DNA from: Ostrinia nubilalis
Lineage: Eukaryota > Arthropoda > Insecta > Lepidoptera > Crambidae
Length of the DNA stretch: 64,000 nucleotides
Direction: 5' to 3'
Assembly: GCF_963855985.1 (NCBI RefSeq)
Contig: NC_087092.1
Location: 8,804,001-8,868,000, forward strand
The notes beneath the pieces are model-generated. The model was not told where the DNA came from and made no database searches. It saw only the letters and a list, made by a program, of their open reading frames with translations. Shown in pieces: positions 23,866 through 38,500 of the stretch. Both the position numbers and the translations under genes were made by a program. Each line of letters begins with the position of its first letter. Within the stretch, counting starts at the first letter, position 1.

Positions 23866-25541
23866 TATGTAATTTGGGACCTATTTTGAGGAACGACGAA
23901 ACAATAAAAACTACTCAAGAATATAAATAATGACCAATATATTATAGTAATTGTTAGACACGATACTATTATTATCATATCGATTGATGAATAAATAGTA
24001 TATTGTGTTCGGTGAACGTAATGTACCCATATCACAGCTGAAGCCACTGACCAATATTTAATGTTTTTGAATTGTAACTATTACAAAACTTAAATATTGG
24101 TATAGCTTAAAAAACTCCACAGTTGTAAGCATTTTCATAAAAAAAGAATAAGGAAACGTTAATAAAGACTATCAAGTAGTTTTATTTTAGATAGATAATT
24201 ATTTAATTTAGGTTTTATTTATAAGACTACTTTTCGCAGCTTTTTAATTATTTTATAAAATAACGTATTATTATAAAATATGCAATTGACTGATAGTTTT
24301 AGATTTTAATCATGTTTGTTATTGTAAATATTCTTTTTATATATAAGGCAGCTGCATTTACTAGCGAGATTGAATTTGGCACAACTTTAAAAATCTGTGA
24401 TCTATGATGTTATTTTATATAACTTGTAACTGAACTCGAAATATCTTCTACATATTCCACCAAAATTTTACATCTAATCACTTATTAGAATATTTAACAT
24501 TTAGACAAAATACTCTATAAACAGCTCAGTTAATTTCCCATAAAATAGATTTTGATTGGGATACAGAATTTTTGATTATGTACTTTTATGTATTTTCTAA
24601 TCCACCTGTATTTCTGCTATTATAAGATAAAGATAGAATGAAATAATTAAAAATTATCCTGAATTTTATGCTAGTGATAGATGATTGTTATACGAAATAC
24701 GAATATACAATCCTTACACTGAAAAACTATCATTAATGGACTATTCATATACCTACTTACTTAAAAAAACTTTACAAATTTTAATTGTAAACATAGATTC
24801 CTCAATAATAATTCCATTATGAAAGTTATTAGGAATAGAAATAATAGACTCGTATAATAAGCGTCATAGACAAGGTTTAAGAACACAACTGTATTTTATA
24901 CCATTTTCTAGAGAGACTTCCTTGGCACGGCTGGATATTGAATAAATTAATTCTCGCCACATCATTTATGTGATAATGTGGTTAGAAGTACCTTTGCATA
25001 AAAACAGGCAGAGAAATCCAGTCATTTTTATACTACCTAATAAAAACAATATTATAATTTCTTTAGGCCACATGGTCATAACTATTTTAAAAATTACGAA
25101 AACAATGCAAACAAATTGAATGTTACGGCTTCAGAGGTTTATCTCAATTTGAATGTGTAATCCAAACAAAACTGAAAAACTGTTTTTTTACAGGTGCCAT
25201 TGTTGTAGACTATTTGGATTTTTGTAGAATAAAATAGCCAAATACTATTAGGTCTAACCAAAACTATGTACATACACTTTTTAATTTGTTACATAAATAA
25301 TAATATTGGCACCTTATAGTTTATGGGTATACTATGTAAAATGAACCTCTGTAGACAATATATGGAAGATATTGTGTATATGAGACTTTTATTTGCATTT
25401 ATTAACCTAAAAACCTATTAATATTGAGTTCTGTATTCATGAAAACTGAATTTATTGCATAGATATAAGTGTATCCCTGCAATACATAAAATTTAAAAGT
25501 ACCTATGTAAGTGTAGGGCTTAAAAAATACAAAATTATAGT
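23866..25541. other. Intergenic AT-rich DNA between sdk and AIMP2
   Basis: No gene or clear repeat seen. The part near 25.3-25.5 kb is probably the AIMP2 3' UTR; TTTATT at 25388-25393 would be an AATAAA signal on the - strand. Confidence 0.5.
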
Positions 25542-27216
25542 TTATTTAACTTTATTTTCAGACTTACATACATATAGCTTTTCACACTTATCAAACCAAT
25601 CCTTTGGCACAGATTTAGGCCGACTTCGTAACTGCTTGATAACATTATAGACAGCTATATCAACGATAGAAAGTTGTCCATTACAAATCCAGCCCTTTGA
25701 TTGAGCAAATATTTTTAGTATAATAGCTTCTTTGTTCTTCTCTGGTGTTTTCTCAAGCAAATGGCAGAGATCCAATAATCCCTCCATATTATAATCTTTA
25801 TAGTCATAAGGAAGAACAGTTGGATACACTAGACACAGGTACCTTAGTATATTAACATTGCCTATAATTGGGACTGCAAGTGTAGATAACTTCAATTCAG
25901 GATCAGCTGAAACTAAAAAAAACTTTATTAGAATCAATATATTATAATAATAATATGAATATGCACATTGCACTTAAGTTACAAGTAACATGCAGAATGA
26001 ATGGATAAGAATATAAGATATCTTACCAGACTTAAATATCAGCCTCAAATTAATTTTTGAAGAATCAGTTGCACTTTTTAAGTTCTTCACAAATGCCTTT
26101 ATCTTTGCAACTTTTTCATTAGGTACTGAAGAATGAATATGCCAACTTAAACTAGCAACAGTTGGAGAGTCCTTTAGAAAAACATTCAAATACCATGGCA
26201 GACTGTCTGGGTTGATATTCAACACCACTTCTTCTGGCATAGGAATCTGAAATAGAAGCAAGGAAGTATGAAACTTAAATTTTATATTAAATTGTTCAAT
26301 ATACAGGCTGAAATTTTGTAATGCAACCTGTAGGGAAAGTACTCTTAATACTGTAAATAGAAAATTTTACTCAAAACTGCATTCAAGGATTTTCGAAAAT
26401 AACCTTGCCACAACCTGAGAATCGAACCGACTACAATGTGTTAAAAATTACAGGATCAAATCTCTAACAAACTTGATAAATTAAATGAAAGGTAAAAGGA
26501 CGAAATCTTGAGTTTTTCAGGAAATAGCTGACTGCTGTTCTTTAAAAAAATAAAGTAATGATTCTTTTTAGTAAAATTTTCTATACAGTTTTTATAGTAT
26601 GTTCCCTGCAGGAGGCATTACGAAATTCTACCCTGTATACTGCCTCTTTCAAGGGAATAAAATTATTAAGATAACTTACAACCTGAGCTCCAGTTTTAGC
26701 ATGAGCTGGTGTATCTGTGAATGTGCATATTGAACTAATAGTCTTTATTCTTTCATAAAGGACATCCAGTTTCTTCAAAAGGACATCTTGTCGATGTTCC
26801 AACTCAGTCATTTTTATATTAGGTGCCTGTAAATTAATCACATGGTTAAGCCTATATTTTGTAATGTCGCTGAGATAAAAGAAAATGAAGTAGCATAAAA
26901 TATGAAAGCTGTTTAATCAACTGCATGGATGTAAAATAATATAAATATTCTTGGACATTTTACACTGCGCCGCTAGCCCCAAACTAAGCAAAGCTTGTGC
27001 TATGGGTACTAGACAACGGATAAAGATAATACAAATATAGTACTTAAAATTATAAATATAGGTGAAATAAACCTTAAGAAGTTTGATAACCTGGTCACTG
27101 ATATTGATATCGATTTCGCTCGTCCGCAAAGCTTCGTTTGGATTTTTTACATGGTACATACACTTCGGTAACTCTATTACTTCATCGTGTGAAATTATTT
27201 TCTTCATACGATACAT
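25542..27216 (-). CDS. AIMP2: AIMP2, scaffold subunit of the multi-tRNA-synthetase complex
   Basis: AIMP2 (p38/JTV1) binds lysyl-tRNA synthetase through its N terminus and holds together the cytoplasmic multi-synthetase complex. Exons on the - strand: 27216-27073, 26826-26680, 26246-26027, 25906-25542; they join in frame to 291 codons plus stop. The N terminus MYRMKKIISHDEVIELPKC matches the lysyl-tRNA-synthetase-binding segment of animal AIMP2. Exon 2 holds a short leucine-zipper-like helix (MTELEHRQDVLLKKLDVLYE). Exons 3-4 encode the thioredoxin-like and GST-C-like domain (SKGWICNGQLSIVDIAVYN). I chose Met at 27216 because conservation begins there; Met codons at 27219 and 27249 are also in frame. 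Length is slightly below the vertebrate 320 aa. Confidence 0.9.
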
Positions 27217-28499
27217 CATTATCGTGAATACGTGTTGATGAGTATGCACACTATTGAAATGAAAAGGGTACCATGCAATAATTTAACAAAATATTATGCA
27301 ATAGTATTAACTAAAAATAGATAAATCCGAACACTTACCTCGAAGGAAAACTATTTTTCAAATCGGAAAAATCCTATTTTAGTAGAGCCGCAGGTGCCGC
27401 AGACTCATGGATTTTTTTATCATTGAATGAATGAATGAATGAATGGATAGGTGGTGTAGTGACAGCAGCACTGACAGTTGACTTTTTTTTTGTTAAAAGC
27501 CTCATTGGCTATCGATAATGGAACAGTTATCCACTAATATTACACCAATTTCGGAATGCAAATCAACGCTATGCGAGAAATTGATCGAACAGAAGCGCGA
27601 GCACGCACACTAAAAAGGGCCTGTCTTCTCCAACAACATCAATCCTCGATGCTGAGTAATCGGGATCGTGACTGTCGTGACCCATAGACCACTTTTATGA
27701 CAGACATCACTACATTGCAGAATAGCCAACATGAAGATGTGAGAACAAGAACCATATCCGTATCCGATATTATACGAAGTATATAAACTTCATAGTTTTA
27801 TAAGGAAAAAATAATGTAATCCTTGATAATTATATCTCTATGAAATGAATATTGAGTTTAAAAAGTCTTATACTTTATTTAGAAATAACAATACAAATTA
27901 AAGGAAGTTCAACTGATTGGTACTACAACACAAAATGGCTGCCGCCCCGTAGAACCAAGTGACTTTTCAGTGTGATTATTTTACCTTTCAGCGATAGCTT
28001 CAGATATTCTTGAATAAAGTATGCTGTGATTTTGTCTTACTGTAAAATAATGTTATTTTGGTTTGCACTTGCAAGTGGCTTATCGGTTTCAGCCTTTATG
28101 ATTGATAGTATAAAAATTCAATAATTACAAGGTATGAAACAACATGGCGGATTGAATCAACCAATGAGAAGCCAGCATCTAAGCGTTTTAGAATTGCATG
28201 TACTCACATTTCGCGTCATTTCATTTTTGGTGCCTTCTTTCTTTTGATAAAATTCAGTGCCTAATTTCTTATCAGTGATTGGATTTGTTTAGTTATAATT
28301 AGCGTGTGAAACGTACAGACTCCTTCGATATATGGTTGTGTTTCGTTCAGTGTCTCAACTAGCGTCGATAACCGCTGGGAACATGACTGCGTTGGATTTA
28401 GGATGAACTGAAATGCAATTCAATCGTTTTGTTTTTGTAAACAAGACTATGTTTTTGTGGTACACGTGCGAATCGGTATATAATTGACAGTTGTTCTTG
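27217..28499. promoter_or_regulatory. Divergent intergenic region, AIMP2 and E(bx) promoters inferred
   Basis: The two genes start in opposite directions with about 1.28 kb between start codons, so both promoters and the E(bx) 5' UTR should lie here. A GAAT microsatellite lies at about 27423-27444. No TATA box or initiator could be assigned with confidence. Confidence 0.45.
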
Positions 28500-29520
28500 A
28501 TGATGTCGGGTAGGGGGACGAAGAAACGCGGGAGGCCCCCGAAATCGGGAACTTTTGAAAAGAATAGAAAATTTCAATATCATTTGTTGAAAAAACCGAA
28601 ATATTTGCAAAATCAAAATGTGGGATCTGCATCAGTAGTAAGTACACCATCAGCTTCGAGAGCGTCATCGCCGCAAGGAAGCGATATAAGCAAACGAAGT
28701 ACAAGAAAACTACGAGGTGGGAAAACTCACAAAAGTAAGCGAGGCGGTTTGTCTAGTGCATACTCGCGCCGAGGATATAATCCTCAAGCTGCAGATTACC
28801 ACGAGTCTGAATACCATTATGGGTCTGACTTCGGAGACGACAGCGACAAGTCAGAACCCGAAGAAGATCGCGGAAGTGAGAGTTCTGAAGAAAGTGCTGG
28901 AGATGGTGCAGCCAGTGACAGTGATTTTTCAGTCAGCAGTTTTAGTACGTCTGGAGGTACTCCAAGAAAGGTTGTCTCTAATGCCTTACGTGCTCCTAGT
29001 CCTGATCCATTATGGCTTCAGGAAGAACGACAGATTCCCCGATTGGAAATTCCATCTTCCTCAGATGATTTGATCATCCCTCAAACTTTAGTGCTACAAG
29101 TAGTTAGCATATATGAAGTGCTTCGGCACTTTAGACATCTTGTGAGATTGTCTCCATTTCGGATTGAAGATCTATGTGCAGCTATAAGTTGTGAAGATCA
29201 GAGCAATTTGCTAATTGAAGTTCATATAATGCTCTTGAAAGCTTTATTGAGAGAAGAGGATGCCCAACAGACACATTTCGGTCCCTTGGACCATAAAGAT
29301 AGTGTTAACATAACTTTATTTTTATTGGATGTTATGACATGGCCTGAGGTCCTTAGGATTTATGTTGAAAGTGACAAGTCATTTGACCAGAAAGTTGTTA
29401 AAATTGTAAATTCCTGTGAATATCCTTTTACATCTGTAGAAGATAGAGTGGTGGTGCTGCAATTCTTGTGCAATCAATTTCTAATTACCAACCCAGTTCG
29501 AGATGATCTTCTAAGTGAAG
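28500..29520 (+). CDS. E(bx): E(bx) exon 1: AT-hook-like N terminus and DDT domain
   Basis: Residues 1-340. The start [10 protein letters not shown] is an AT-hook-type minor-groove binder. An acidic Ser/Glu stretch follows (about residues 105-160), then the three-helix DDT domain at about 190-250 ([27 protein letters not shown]), which in this family contacts ISWI. The exon ends in phase 1. Confidence 0.93.
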
Positions 29521-32500
29521 GTAAGCGGATACATACAATATTATTTATTACTGTTTGTGATAATGTGAGCTATAGAGCTATGTTTTGTACACTTGTCTAG
29601 TAGGTAGCTGGAGTATCAAACTTGATGCAATATCGACTATTAAATACTATTTAATATATGTATAAGACCATTTATAGCACTTTATTGTTGGTTGTAAGCC
29701 TTTCATAAACTGTAGGATTAATTTGACAAAAAGTATAATATAATTATATTACTAACCCTGAGTTGCTCCATTTTACATTAACTATCACATACATAAAAAA
29801 TCTTATGCTGAGTTGCATCACCTTAACTATAACTGTGGGTCTAGACTAGTGGCACTTTTTGATGTAATTGAAAATCTAATCTGTTGAAACTGTCCTAAAA
29901 ACTGACACATTGTGCAACTTGTTAACACTGCAGTACACGCGCCCCTTTTTTTACACGAATACACGCGCGGCCTACTCTGGTAAGCCAATTTAAAATCACT
30001 GTAAATCAGTTTATAAGCAATTTATGAAAAGAATTACTATGTAAATGGTAAAAGTGTTTATTATAGTTATTTTATAATCAAAGTTTTTTTATATAACTAT
30101 TTGGGATCAAACATTATAAACAGATTTAAAAGTTGTAAATTTTTTGGACCAAAATTGCACTTTGAGACCAATTTTAACAAAAAAAAATTTACTGAATAAA
30201 TATGATTAGTTTTTTATCTGTCATAGTATTCATGACTTTCTACTGCCTGGTACACGGTGTAAATCCATTTGTTACAAGTCTTTCATGATTTTTTTGTCGA
30301 GTGATTTCGGGCTTTTGACTAGACCCGCAGTTTTGACGGCCAATTTTAGAAAAGTGCGCAGACTAACGACCCAAGCTTTACTGGCTTACTGACAAATTTA
30401 GTATACGAGGCTTTCTTGGAATGCCAGCTCTCTGGCGCAAGTTTTCAAAAAGTTATAGCGTAAAATGTTACCCTGGTCTACTATAGTAGTCCGCGCGTGT
30501 ACTCTAGTGTTAAGGGAGGCTGGTGTTTTTGTACAGACTTTGCTGGTGTTTTTGTTGTTGACTTGACATTTTTTATAATTAAAGTAAGATGGTGCAACCC
30601 AGGGTAAGTGTTGCTAAGTTTAGTACACCAGCTTACTGAGATTTTATTTATTTTTGTTTAGGAAAAAGTATTTTAGCCCCCTTATTAATAAAAAGTTACA
30701 CTAGGGATGAACACTGGATTAAAATGACATTTCCATACTAAATGACAATTTTAACGGAGTTCAACTAGGGTGTAACTTTTGTTAATAAGGGAATAGATGA
30801 AGTCCTTCCCAAAGTACTACTACTTTCCCCTCATAAGTACCTAGTTCCCAAAATGAGTTACACAAGCAAAATATTCCTCACCATAGTGAATTTACTTCAA
30901 TTTACCTAGATTATTTATAAATTAAGCAAGTTGAATACTGTTCCTGAGTCAATGTTATTATAATAATATTACACAAATACACCTGCTAATGTTATCCTGA
31001 AGGACCTTTGCCGACAGTAATCCTCTAGTAATTTTATTCAGAAAGTCTATTTTCTAAAACTAATCCCATTAAAGTTGCATAGACATGTATGTATTTATGC
31101 TCTATAATTCGCACTTCAATTAGTCTATCGCATGTTCGCGGTGCGCACTCGTTTTGCTGTATTCTATAACGCGTATACAACCTTTTTTTATTTAACCGAT
31201 CGCTTAAAAAAAGCGTGTTAAAAACGAACCTATTTACATTTAAATGTACAATAAAATAATGAAACGTATGCCGCCGGCCCTAGGTGTCAGAGGGGAATGA
31301 TATGAGTGCCAATCAAATTCCACCCTTTCCTTTTATATAAACCAGACAGTGAGCAGATTAGTTTCACCCTTTTGCTAACATGTTTATCAATGTCAGACAT
31401 AACATAAATGTAGGTATTGTGCATAGGTGCCCTTTTTCACGTTTAATTGTGCTACATGTAATTCATATTTTTTATTTGCTTTGTGATGTCCTATTAATTT
31501 TTGTTTCATATTATTATATTGCAGTTCCTATTCATTATGACGATCACTGTCGGGTATGTCATCGTCTTGGAGATTTACTATGTTGTGAAACTTGCCCTGC
31601 GGTATACCACCTGGAGTGTGTTGATCCACCATTGGTAAACGTCCCATCCGAAGATTGGCAGTGTGCGCTTTGTAAACAACATAAAACTGTTGGCGTCACT
31701 GACTGTCTACCTGATGCTGAGAAACAAGGTTTATTATGCCGACACGAGCATCTTGGTTTCGATAGACATGGGCGCAAGTACTGGTTTATTGCGCGTCGAA
31801 TATTCGTGTAAGTAATAATAATTTTAAAATGTTTTTAACTGTAAGCTGATATTTTTTGGTTTCTCCCACCAGTGACACCACGGTAGATGTAGTATCTGTA
31901 CGTTTGTAATTACGTAATTATATTTTGTATACCAATATTTTCTTTCTCTTGTTATAGGGAATCTGAAAACGGCGAAGTCTGGTATTACACTACGCCACAG
32001 CAGTTAGAGGAGCTTTTAAATATTTTAGATGCTGATGAAATGGAAACTCCATTAGTAAGAGAGCTATTAGAAATGAAACAAGAAATAGTAAGACAGATGG
32101 ATATAACAGAACGCCTGACAAATCAATCGAAAGGTAACCGTAAGTCTTATTTAGAAGTAGAAAATAATAATATCTTAAAACAAAGAAGACTTCGAGAAAG
32201 AGAAAAACAAAATGATCCATCAATAGGTTTAAAAATTGATGATGATAAAATTGATAATGATTCATCCCCTATGCCCGATGGAGATGTAATGAATGAAGTA
32301 ACCATTTCTACTGAGGACCCACAAGATGATGACGACACTGAAATAGATGATGAAGATGATAACATTAAAAGAGTACGGAAAAATAAATCGGCGACATATA
32401 AAAAGAATGATGAAGGTAAGTGAATTATTCGGATAATTTTATTAATTTTTATTAACTTATAATAACTATGATTCGTTATTCATTCAGTCATTAATAATTT

Positions 32501-35500
32501 TTAATTAATTTAATATATTTTTCAGTAACAGAAAGAGTGACACGTCTGAAATCAAATCAAATATCTAATGGAACTTACTTATTCAAATTGGGTAACGAAA
32601 ATACGTTTAAAAATTATATAAACCAGTACAGCAGCAACCCTTTAGCATTGAATAAGCCTCAAAGAAACGAAGAAAGGGATAAAAAACGGTATATGTCCCA
32701 TAAATTTTCTTTATCATCTGGACAAGAATTCAAATGGATTGGTTTACTAAATGGTATGCTTCTTTTTATTTTCTTTTGTTATTTCTTTTAGAATTTTAGA
32801 TGAATTATTAATTTTTAACTTAATTTCAGCTACAAAACCATTATTGGTAGCAACTCTAAGGCAGACATTATTACAATTAGAGTCAAATATAGTGGTGCAA
32901 TTTATGCATCCAAATTGGTCTTTGCTCCGGAAGCCCTGGGTGCAAGCTGTACAACTGTGTCAAGCTCCGCGAGATTTTTCAAGAGCTTTATGTGTACTTC
33001 AGGTATGTTGTTATTTAATGTTGTATTTTTGAAATTAATTATTTCTCATTCCTCATAATATCAATAATTCATAATGTATCAAGGTTTACAATACATTAAC
33101 TTTAAAATATTTTGGTAATTTTCAGGCATGTATTAAAAGTGTAGTGTGGGTCCCAGCTTGGCATGAACAACTGGGTCATGTAAGACTCATCCGAACGACC
33201 GCTGCAGATCGCGAGGAACGCAAAAAGCTAGATAAAAGAGAAAAGAAGGAAAGAGATGAAGAAGAAGAGAGATATAGAACGGCTTATAATTTCGTGAAAT
33301 ATTCCTTAGGACTTCGCCATCAGGTAAATTATTAACAAAATCAACAAGGTTTTCTTAACTTTTTTGTCTCTTGTTTGTTTAGATCGTGACTATTATCATA
33401 TTTTTTTTGTTGTTTATTTTCATTATAACATTTCAGGCATGGAAACAAAAGGGTGAAGAATACAGAATCCATGGGCAATGGGGGTGGTTGTGGAATTCTA
33501 CCACAAGGAAGTTTAAAAAACAAAATACCAATGTGAAACTAAGCCTTATGAGTGGTCCTGCCAAAATAGCAGTTAGAGTTCGAGAAGGAAATGTGATAAA
33601 AGTGTTAGCTGTTGAGCCCAACACATATGAATATTTAATTTCTGATAATAAAAGCTCTGAAAAAGATGTATCAGAAAAACGTAAGTAGTCAATAAAATAT
33701 TATTAAGTTATGCACCCAGACCTATATTTTTACTTAAAATCAATAAAAGTCAGTTTTAAGTTATCTAAGTCACTTTGTATATTATTTTATTCTTTTTAGT
33801 GCCTCCATCTATGCGCAATTTAATTATTGAAAAAGAAGATGATGACTTTGAAGAAATAGATGTTGAAAAGGCGTTGAGTTCCTCAATAAGAAGATATTAT
33901 CCTAAAATAGCTAGGAAATCGAAGCTGGATGATTTTCTTACACGACGGACATATTTGAAATTTATGGAAGAAAAGAAAATTTCTAACTTGTTGACCAAAG
34001 TAAAAAAAGAAGATTCAGATATCAAAAATGAAGAAGACAAAAATATTGATGTCGAAAATGATGAGCCTGATGCGGACATGTCTTCGGTCTGCGACATTAG
34101 TAATGATAAAAAGCCTCCTAGCGATGCTACATCCAAGACCGTAGATGCACTCAGAGAGCAATATCAAAAATTGGCACTGTTGACTAAACATTACAAGTGC
34201 TATTCTTCCAGTTGTAATAAAGTGGATCCATCAGCCTTGCTGCAAAGCTCGGGTATAAAAGTAAATTGTTACTCACCTTTATGTATAAAAAAGACAAAAC
34301 TTTTAAGTGAACTTTTGATCATAATCAAAAGTGGTACTACCAATTCGACTGGACTGATCAATACTAAAGAGAACAATAAAATGTCAATACTGGAACAATG
34401 TCTGTTAGGAAAAAGTGCTACATCCGCGACCAATTCAGAGGAAAATATATTGTCCGACTTATTATCAGCAGTGGCATGTGCACAGGAATGTGATAATAAA
34501 AACACAGACTGTTTCGTCAAAAGAAAATTGAGTGGAGAGTGTGATGTGACAGTGAAGGCAGAGAAAGATGAAGAGTCTTTAGGCATTTTAAAATCTGAAA
34601 GTACATTGGAAGAATCTGCAGTTCCAGCTGTAGGAAATGAAATGGACATAGACATTACATCCAGTAACAATGAAGACAATGAAGTTGAAATAGGTCCATT
34701 GAAGGAATTAACTGATGGAGATCAACAATCCGACAACACCCTTGTTGACGTTGAGTCTGAGAAAACTCGACCTCCAATACCAAAATTGAAAATCACAAGA
34801 GGAAGATCTTCCAAATCTTCAAATAATGCAGCTAATGTTACAAATACTGGAGAAACCAAGGATCCATCATATAAATGTTCACTGACGTCAGCTAAAAATG
34901 AGAATAAAGCCAAATATCGTGCCACTGTCAATAGACGATTTGGGCTTCTAAGGCCAAAAAGGGATGACAAGTCTATAAAAGAAGAAAAAACAGAAAGTGG
35001 CTTGGTACGAATTTATTCAACAGAAAGTCCTTGCGGTAAAGTGTATCTTAAAAGAGTTCAAACATCTGCTGTAGAAAAGAAAAAGAAGAGAACTCCCGTA
35101 AAGTATCCACTTTGTTCCACATTCCATACACGTAGTAAGGCGAAAACTATTATGGTTTTACCGCATCATGAGCTAAAACGTCTTTGTAGGCAAGCAGGAC
35201 ACAATGCCGTAACTGGTTTCAGTCATAACGCCAAGCCGAACCAAGCAGTTTGGCCATATCCTTGTGCGCGACCTCTGTTTAAAACTTGCTGGCTGTACCG
35301 CACCGTAAACCTGCAGTGGCTAGCGAGTGCCGCATTACAACTGCGTATAATGTTTGCATGTTTACGGTGGGACGATATGGCTGCTAAACCAACCACCGCT
35401 GACGGAAAACATCAATTGACTACAGATACTGAAATAGTGTCTTTGGAGCTGCTGAAACATCGTCATATTGGTCAGTTTTCTGAGAGAACGCAATATTTGC

Positions 35501-38500
35501 GAAGGCGTGTAGTTATACCTCTGGAATTGCCCAAGACGGTACGCGAAGTCACGTCAATTCGAAGCGGATTGAGGAAACGGAAACGAGCAGAATCTCCTCA
35601 AAATACAGAACCACAGGTGAGCTGAACTCATAATTATCGTTATTTTCAGATTTAGTGAAATAGTTCATTAATTATAAACTAAATCAGTGTTTTTCAACCT
35701 TTTTCATGACACGACCCCCCTAGTATGAAAAAATATTGGTACGAATACTTCAATCCATAAAACATTTTAATGCATTTGCATAATTAGATTTCGGATAAAT
35801 CTGTCTTTATAACTAATGATTTTTTACTGAGGTAGTTTTTACGACCTCTCGCGATCCCCCTATAGAGGCTTCGGTCGGGTCGCGACCCCAAAACACTGAA
35901 CTAAATTATTCAGTCGATAGGCAGTAGTCGGCAGGCACTATAGTGGAGGAGGCCCATAGTCCAGCAGTGGACTGTAAAGGGCTGTTGATAATGATGATGA
36001 CACTAATTGCGAGCTAGGCAGGTAAAGTCCACTGACACGCTTCATCGGCAGGTGTCAGAGGAATGGGTGGACGAGGACAAGCTGGAGCTGTGGGAGGTGC
36101 GGCAGTACGGCGAGCGCACGGAGCGCGCCACGCCCGTCACGCGCACGTCCACCGGCAAGCTGCCCGCGCGCGCCGCCGCCGACCTCAAGGACAAGATGGA
36201 GCAGCAGCTGCGCGAGCAGCGCGCCGCGCACCAGCAGAAGCGCGCGCAGGAGGTGGCGCAAGGTTCGATGTGCACTCGATATTATTATTGTTTTTACTTC
36301 TAAAGATGCATAATGTATTACATTTATTTTTTACTTCTAAAATTGCTTTATTGTAATTACATTCAATCAATTTTAACGGAACTGCGATATTCTGAGTGCT
36401 GTGCTATTTTGGGGTCGTTTAATCCTTCAAGCTCCGCGAATCTAGACACAATAGATAATCAATTGTTATGACATTAATTAATGCCGTCTGGGACTCAATC
36501 GGTTAATTGACCACGTCCGCTAGAAACTTTCGAAGGAAAGGAGACGTATGAATTGTGGACTCCTTTGATGACGTGAATTTTAATATCTACTTTTTTATTC
36601 CTACAGATAAATCTAAACCGGCCACACCTAATCAAAATTCAGGAAAGAGCACGCTGACCTCCCTCTTGACCACCAATTCTAACACACCTACGGGCCAAAA
36701 AACGGTCATCGGAACTCGAAGAATTATTATGACCAAAGGGGCCGACGGTTCAACGAGAGTCATAACGCAACCCATGGTCAACAAGTCCAACGCTGACAAC
36801 GCGGTGGCTAAAACTCCCGGAGCTCCGCAGAAGGACGGGCCGCAGAAAGTTCAAATAATTCGGGCTCCCGACGGAAAAATCACCGTCCGGGGCCTGTTAG
36901 CGGGGCAGCAGCTCATTCAAATGGCCGACGGGAGGCTGCACGTCGTCATGGCCGGTCAGCAGGGCATCACCGGTCAACTGGTGGCGGCGTCGCCCGCCGC
37001 GAAAACGATAGAGTCCGTCAACGAGAAAGACGACCGAGGTCAAAACAAGGCCGCGAACGACGACGGCAAACCGGCCTCGCCCCGGGTGACGGCCCCGCCC
37101 GCGCAACAGATCGTACTCCAGGGCAACCGTCAGATCGTAGTGCAGCCGTCGTCGCAGGTGGTGATGCAGCAGCCGCAGCAGGTGGTCGTGCAGTCGCCGC
37201 AGCAGGTGGTGGTGCAGGCGGGCTCGCGGCCGGCGCTGCAGCCGCGCATGCCGGCGCTGCAGACGGTGCTGGTGCAGGGCCAGATCCTGCAGCGCCAGCC
37301 CGCGCCCGCGCCGCGCGCCGCCCCGCGCCCGCCGCCGCGCCCCCGCGCCGCCTCCACGCAGCAGATCGTCGTCAACAACCCGGCGCTCGTGCAGCAGATC
37401 GCCGCCGGGAAGATTCAGCTGGCGACCGTCAACGGGCAGCAGGTGTTGATTCGGCCGACCGGCAACAATCAGGCGCAGATCGTCGCGCACATCGGCCAGA
37501 GCGCGCCCGCCGCGGCCGCTCCCGCCGTGGCGATGCCGAGGCCGGAGCCGCCCGCCCCTCCGCAGCCTCCACAGCCTCAACCGCAGCAGGAGCAGCAGTT
37601 GACCGAAGATGAAATCGTTGAAAAACGCCTTCTGGTCGGTCAACCCCCTGGCACTGTCATTAAAACTGTCACAGCTCAGGTAATTGGAAAACTTAATTAT
37701 CTTTGTTTATTATAATGTTAGGCTTGTGTACTTTTATCAGTGTTAAGATGATAAACTTTCAACAGGTAATGCAAACCAGCAGCGGGCCCAGTATCGTCCT
37801 TCAAGGACTGCACGGGTATTCTCTAACGCCTCAACAGTTGGCACTTGTACAACACCAAGTAAAGCAACAGCTTCTTAAAGGTTGGTAAAAAATGTTATTT
37901 TTGCTCTTTGTTGATAAAAAGCAGATATTGCACGCGCTGAGGCTACACATAAACAGTCGCCGCCAATAACTGCTTGCAAAAATATCAAATCTAATACAGG
38001 CAGGGTTCGAAATTATCAAGATCAGACGCTTCATGATAATAATCAGATAATTATCAACATTATAAGACACATTTATCATATTGTTTTAAATAAGAAATGT
38101 TACTTTATGTTTTTAGTTGCTGATTGTTGTCAAGTTATCCATCGCTAGTCGCATAAAGGTTGGAAAATAGATAAATATTTTGACGCTAGGTAACTAGTGA
38201 TCATTGTGGAGCTAAATAGATAGGTTTTATAACTGTTGATTAACTTCGAATACAGTTCATTTTCACGAGCGCATTTTTTTGTTATTATCAACCGATAATT
38301 ATCCACTTGTTATTATCACGATAATTATCTTTATCCTTTCGAACCCTGAATATATGACTAAATTTCAGATACATATTGTATTGGAATTTGGAAACTATTT
38401 CCATGCCATCCTACTTAATATTAAAAATGCGAAAGTTTGTGTGGATGTCTGGATGTTTGTTACTCTTTCACGCAAAAACTACTGAACGGATTTTGATGAA

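Noticed and set aside
36897..37643. 248-codon open frame on the - strand
   Set aside because: It is the antisense of the GC-rich Gln/Pro exon 10 of E(bx); its Arg/Leu/His-rich text is a by-product of codon bias.
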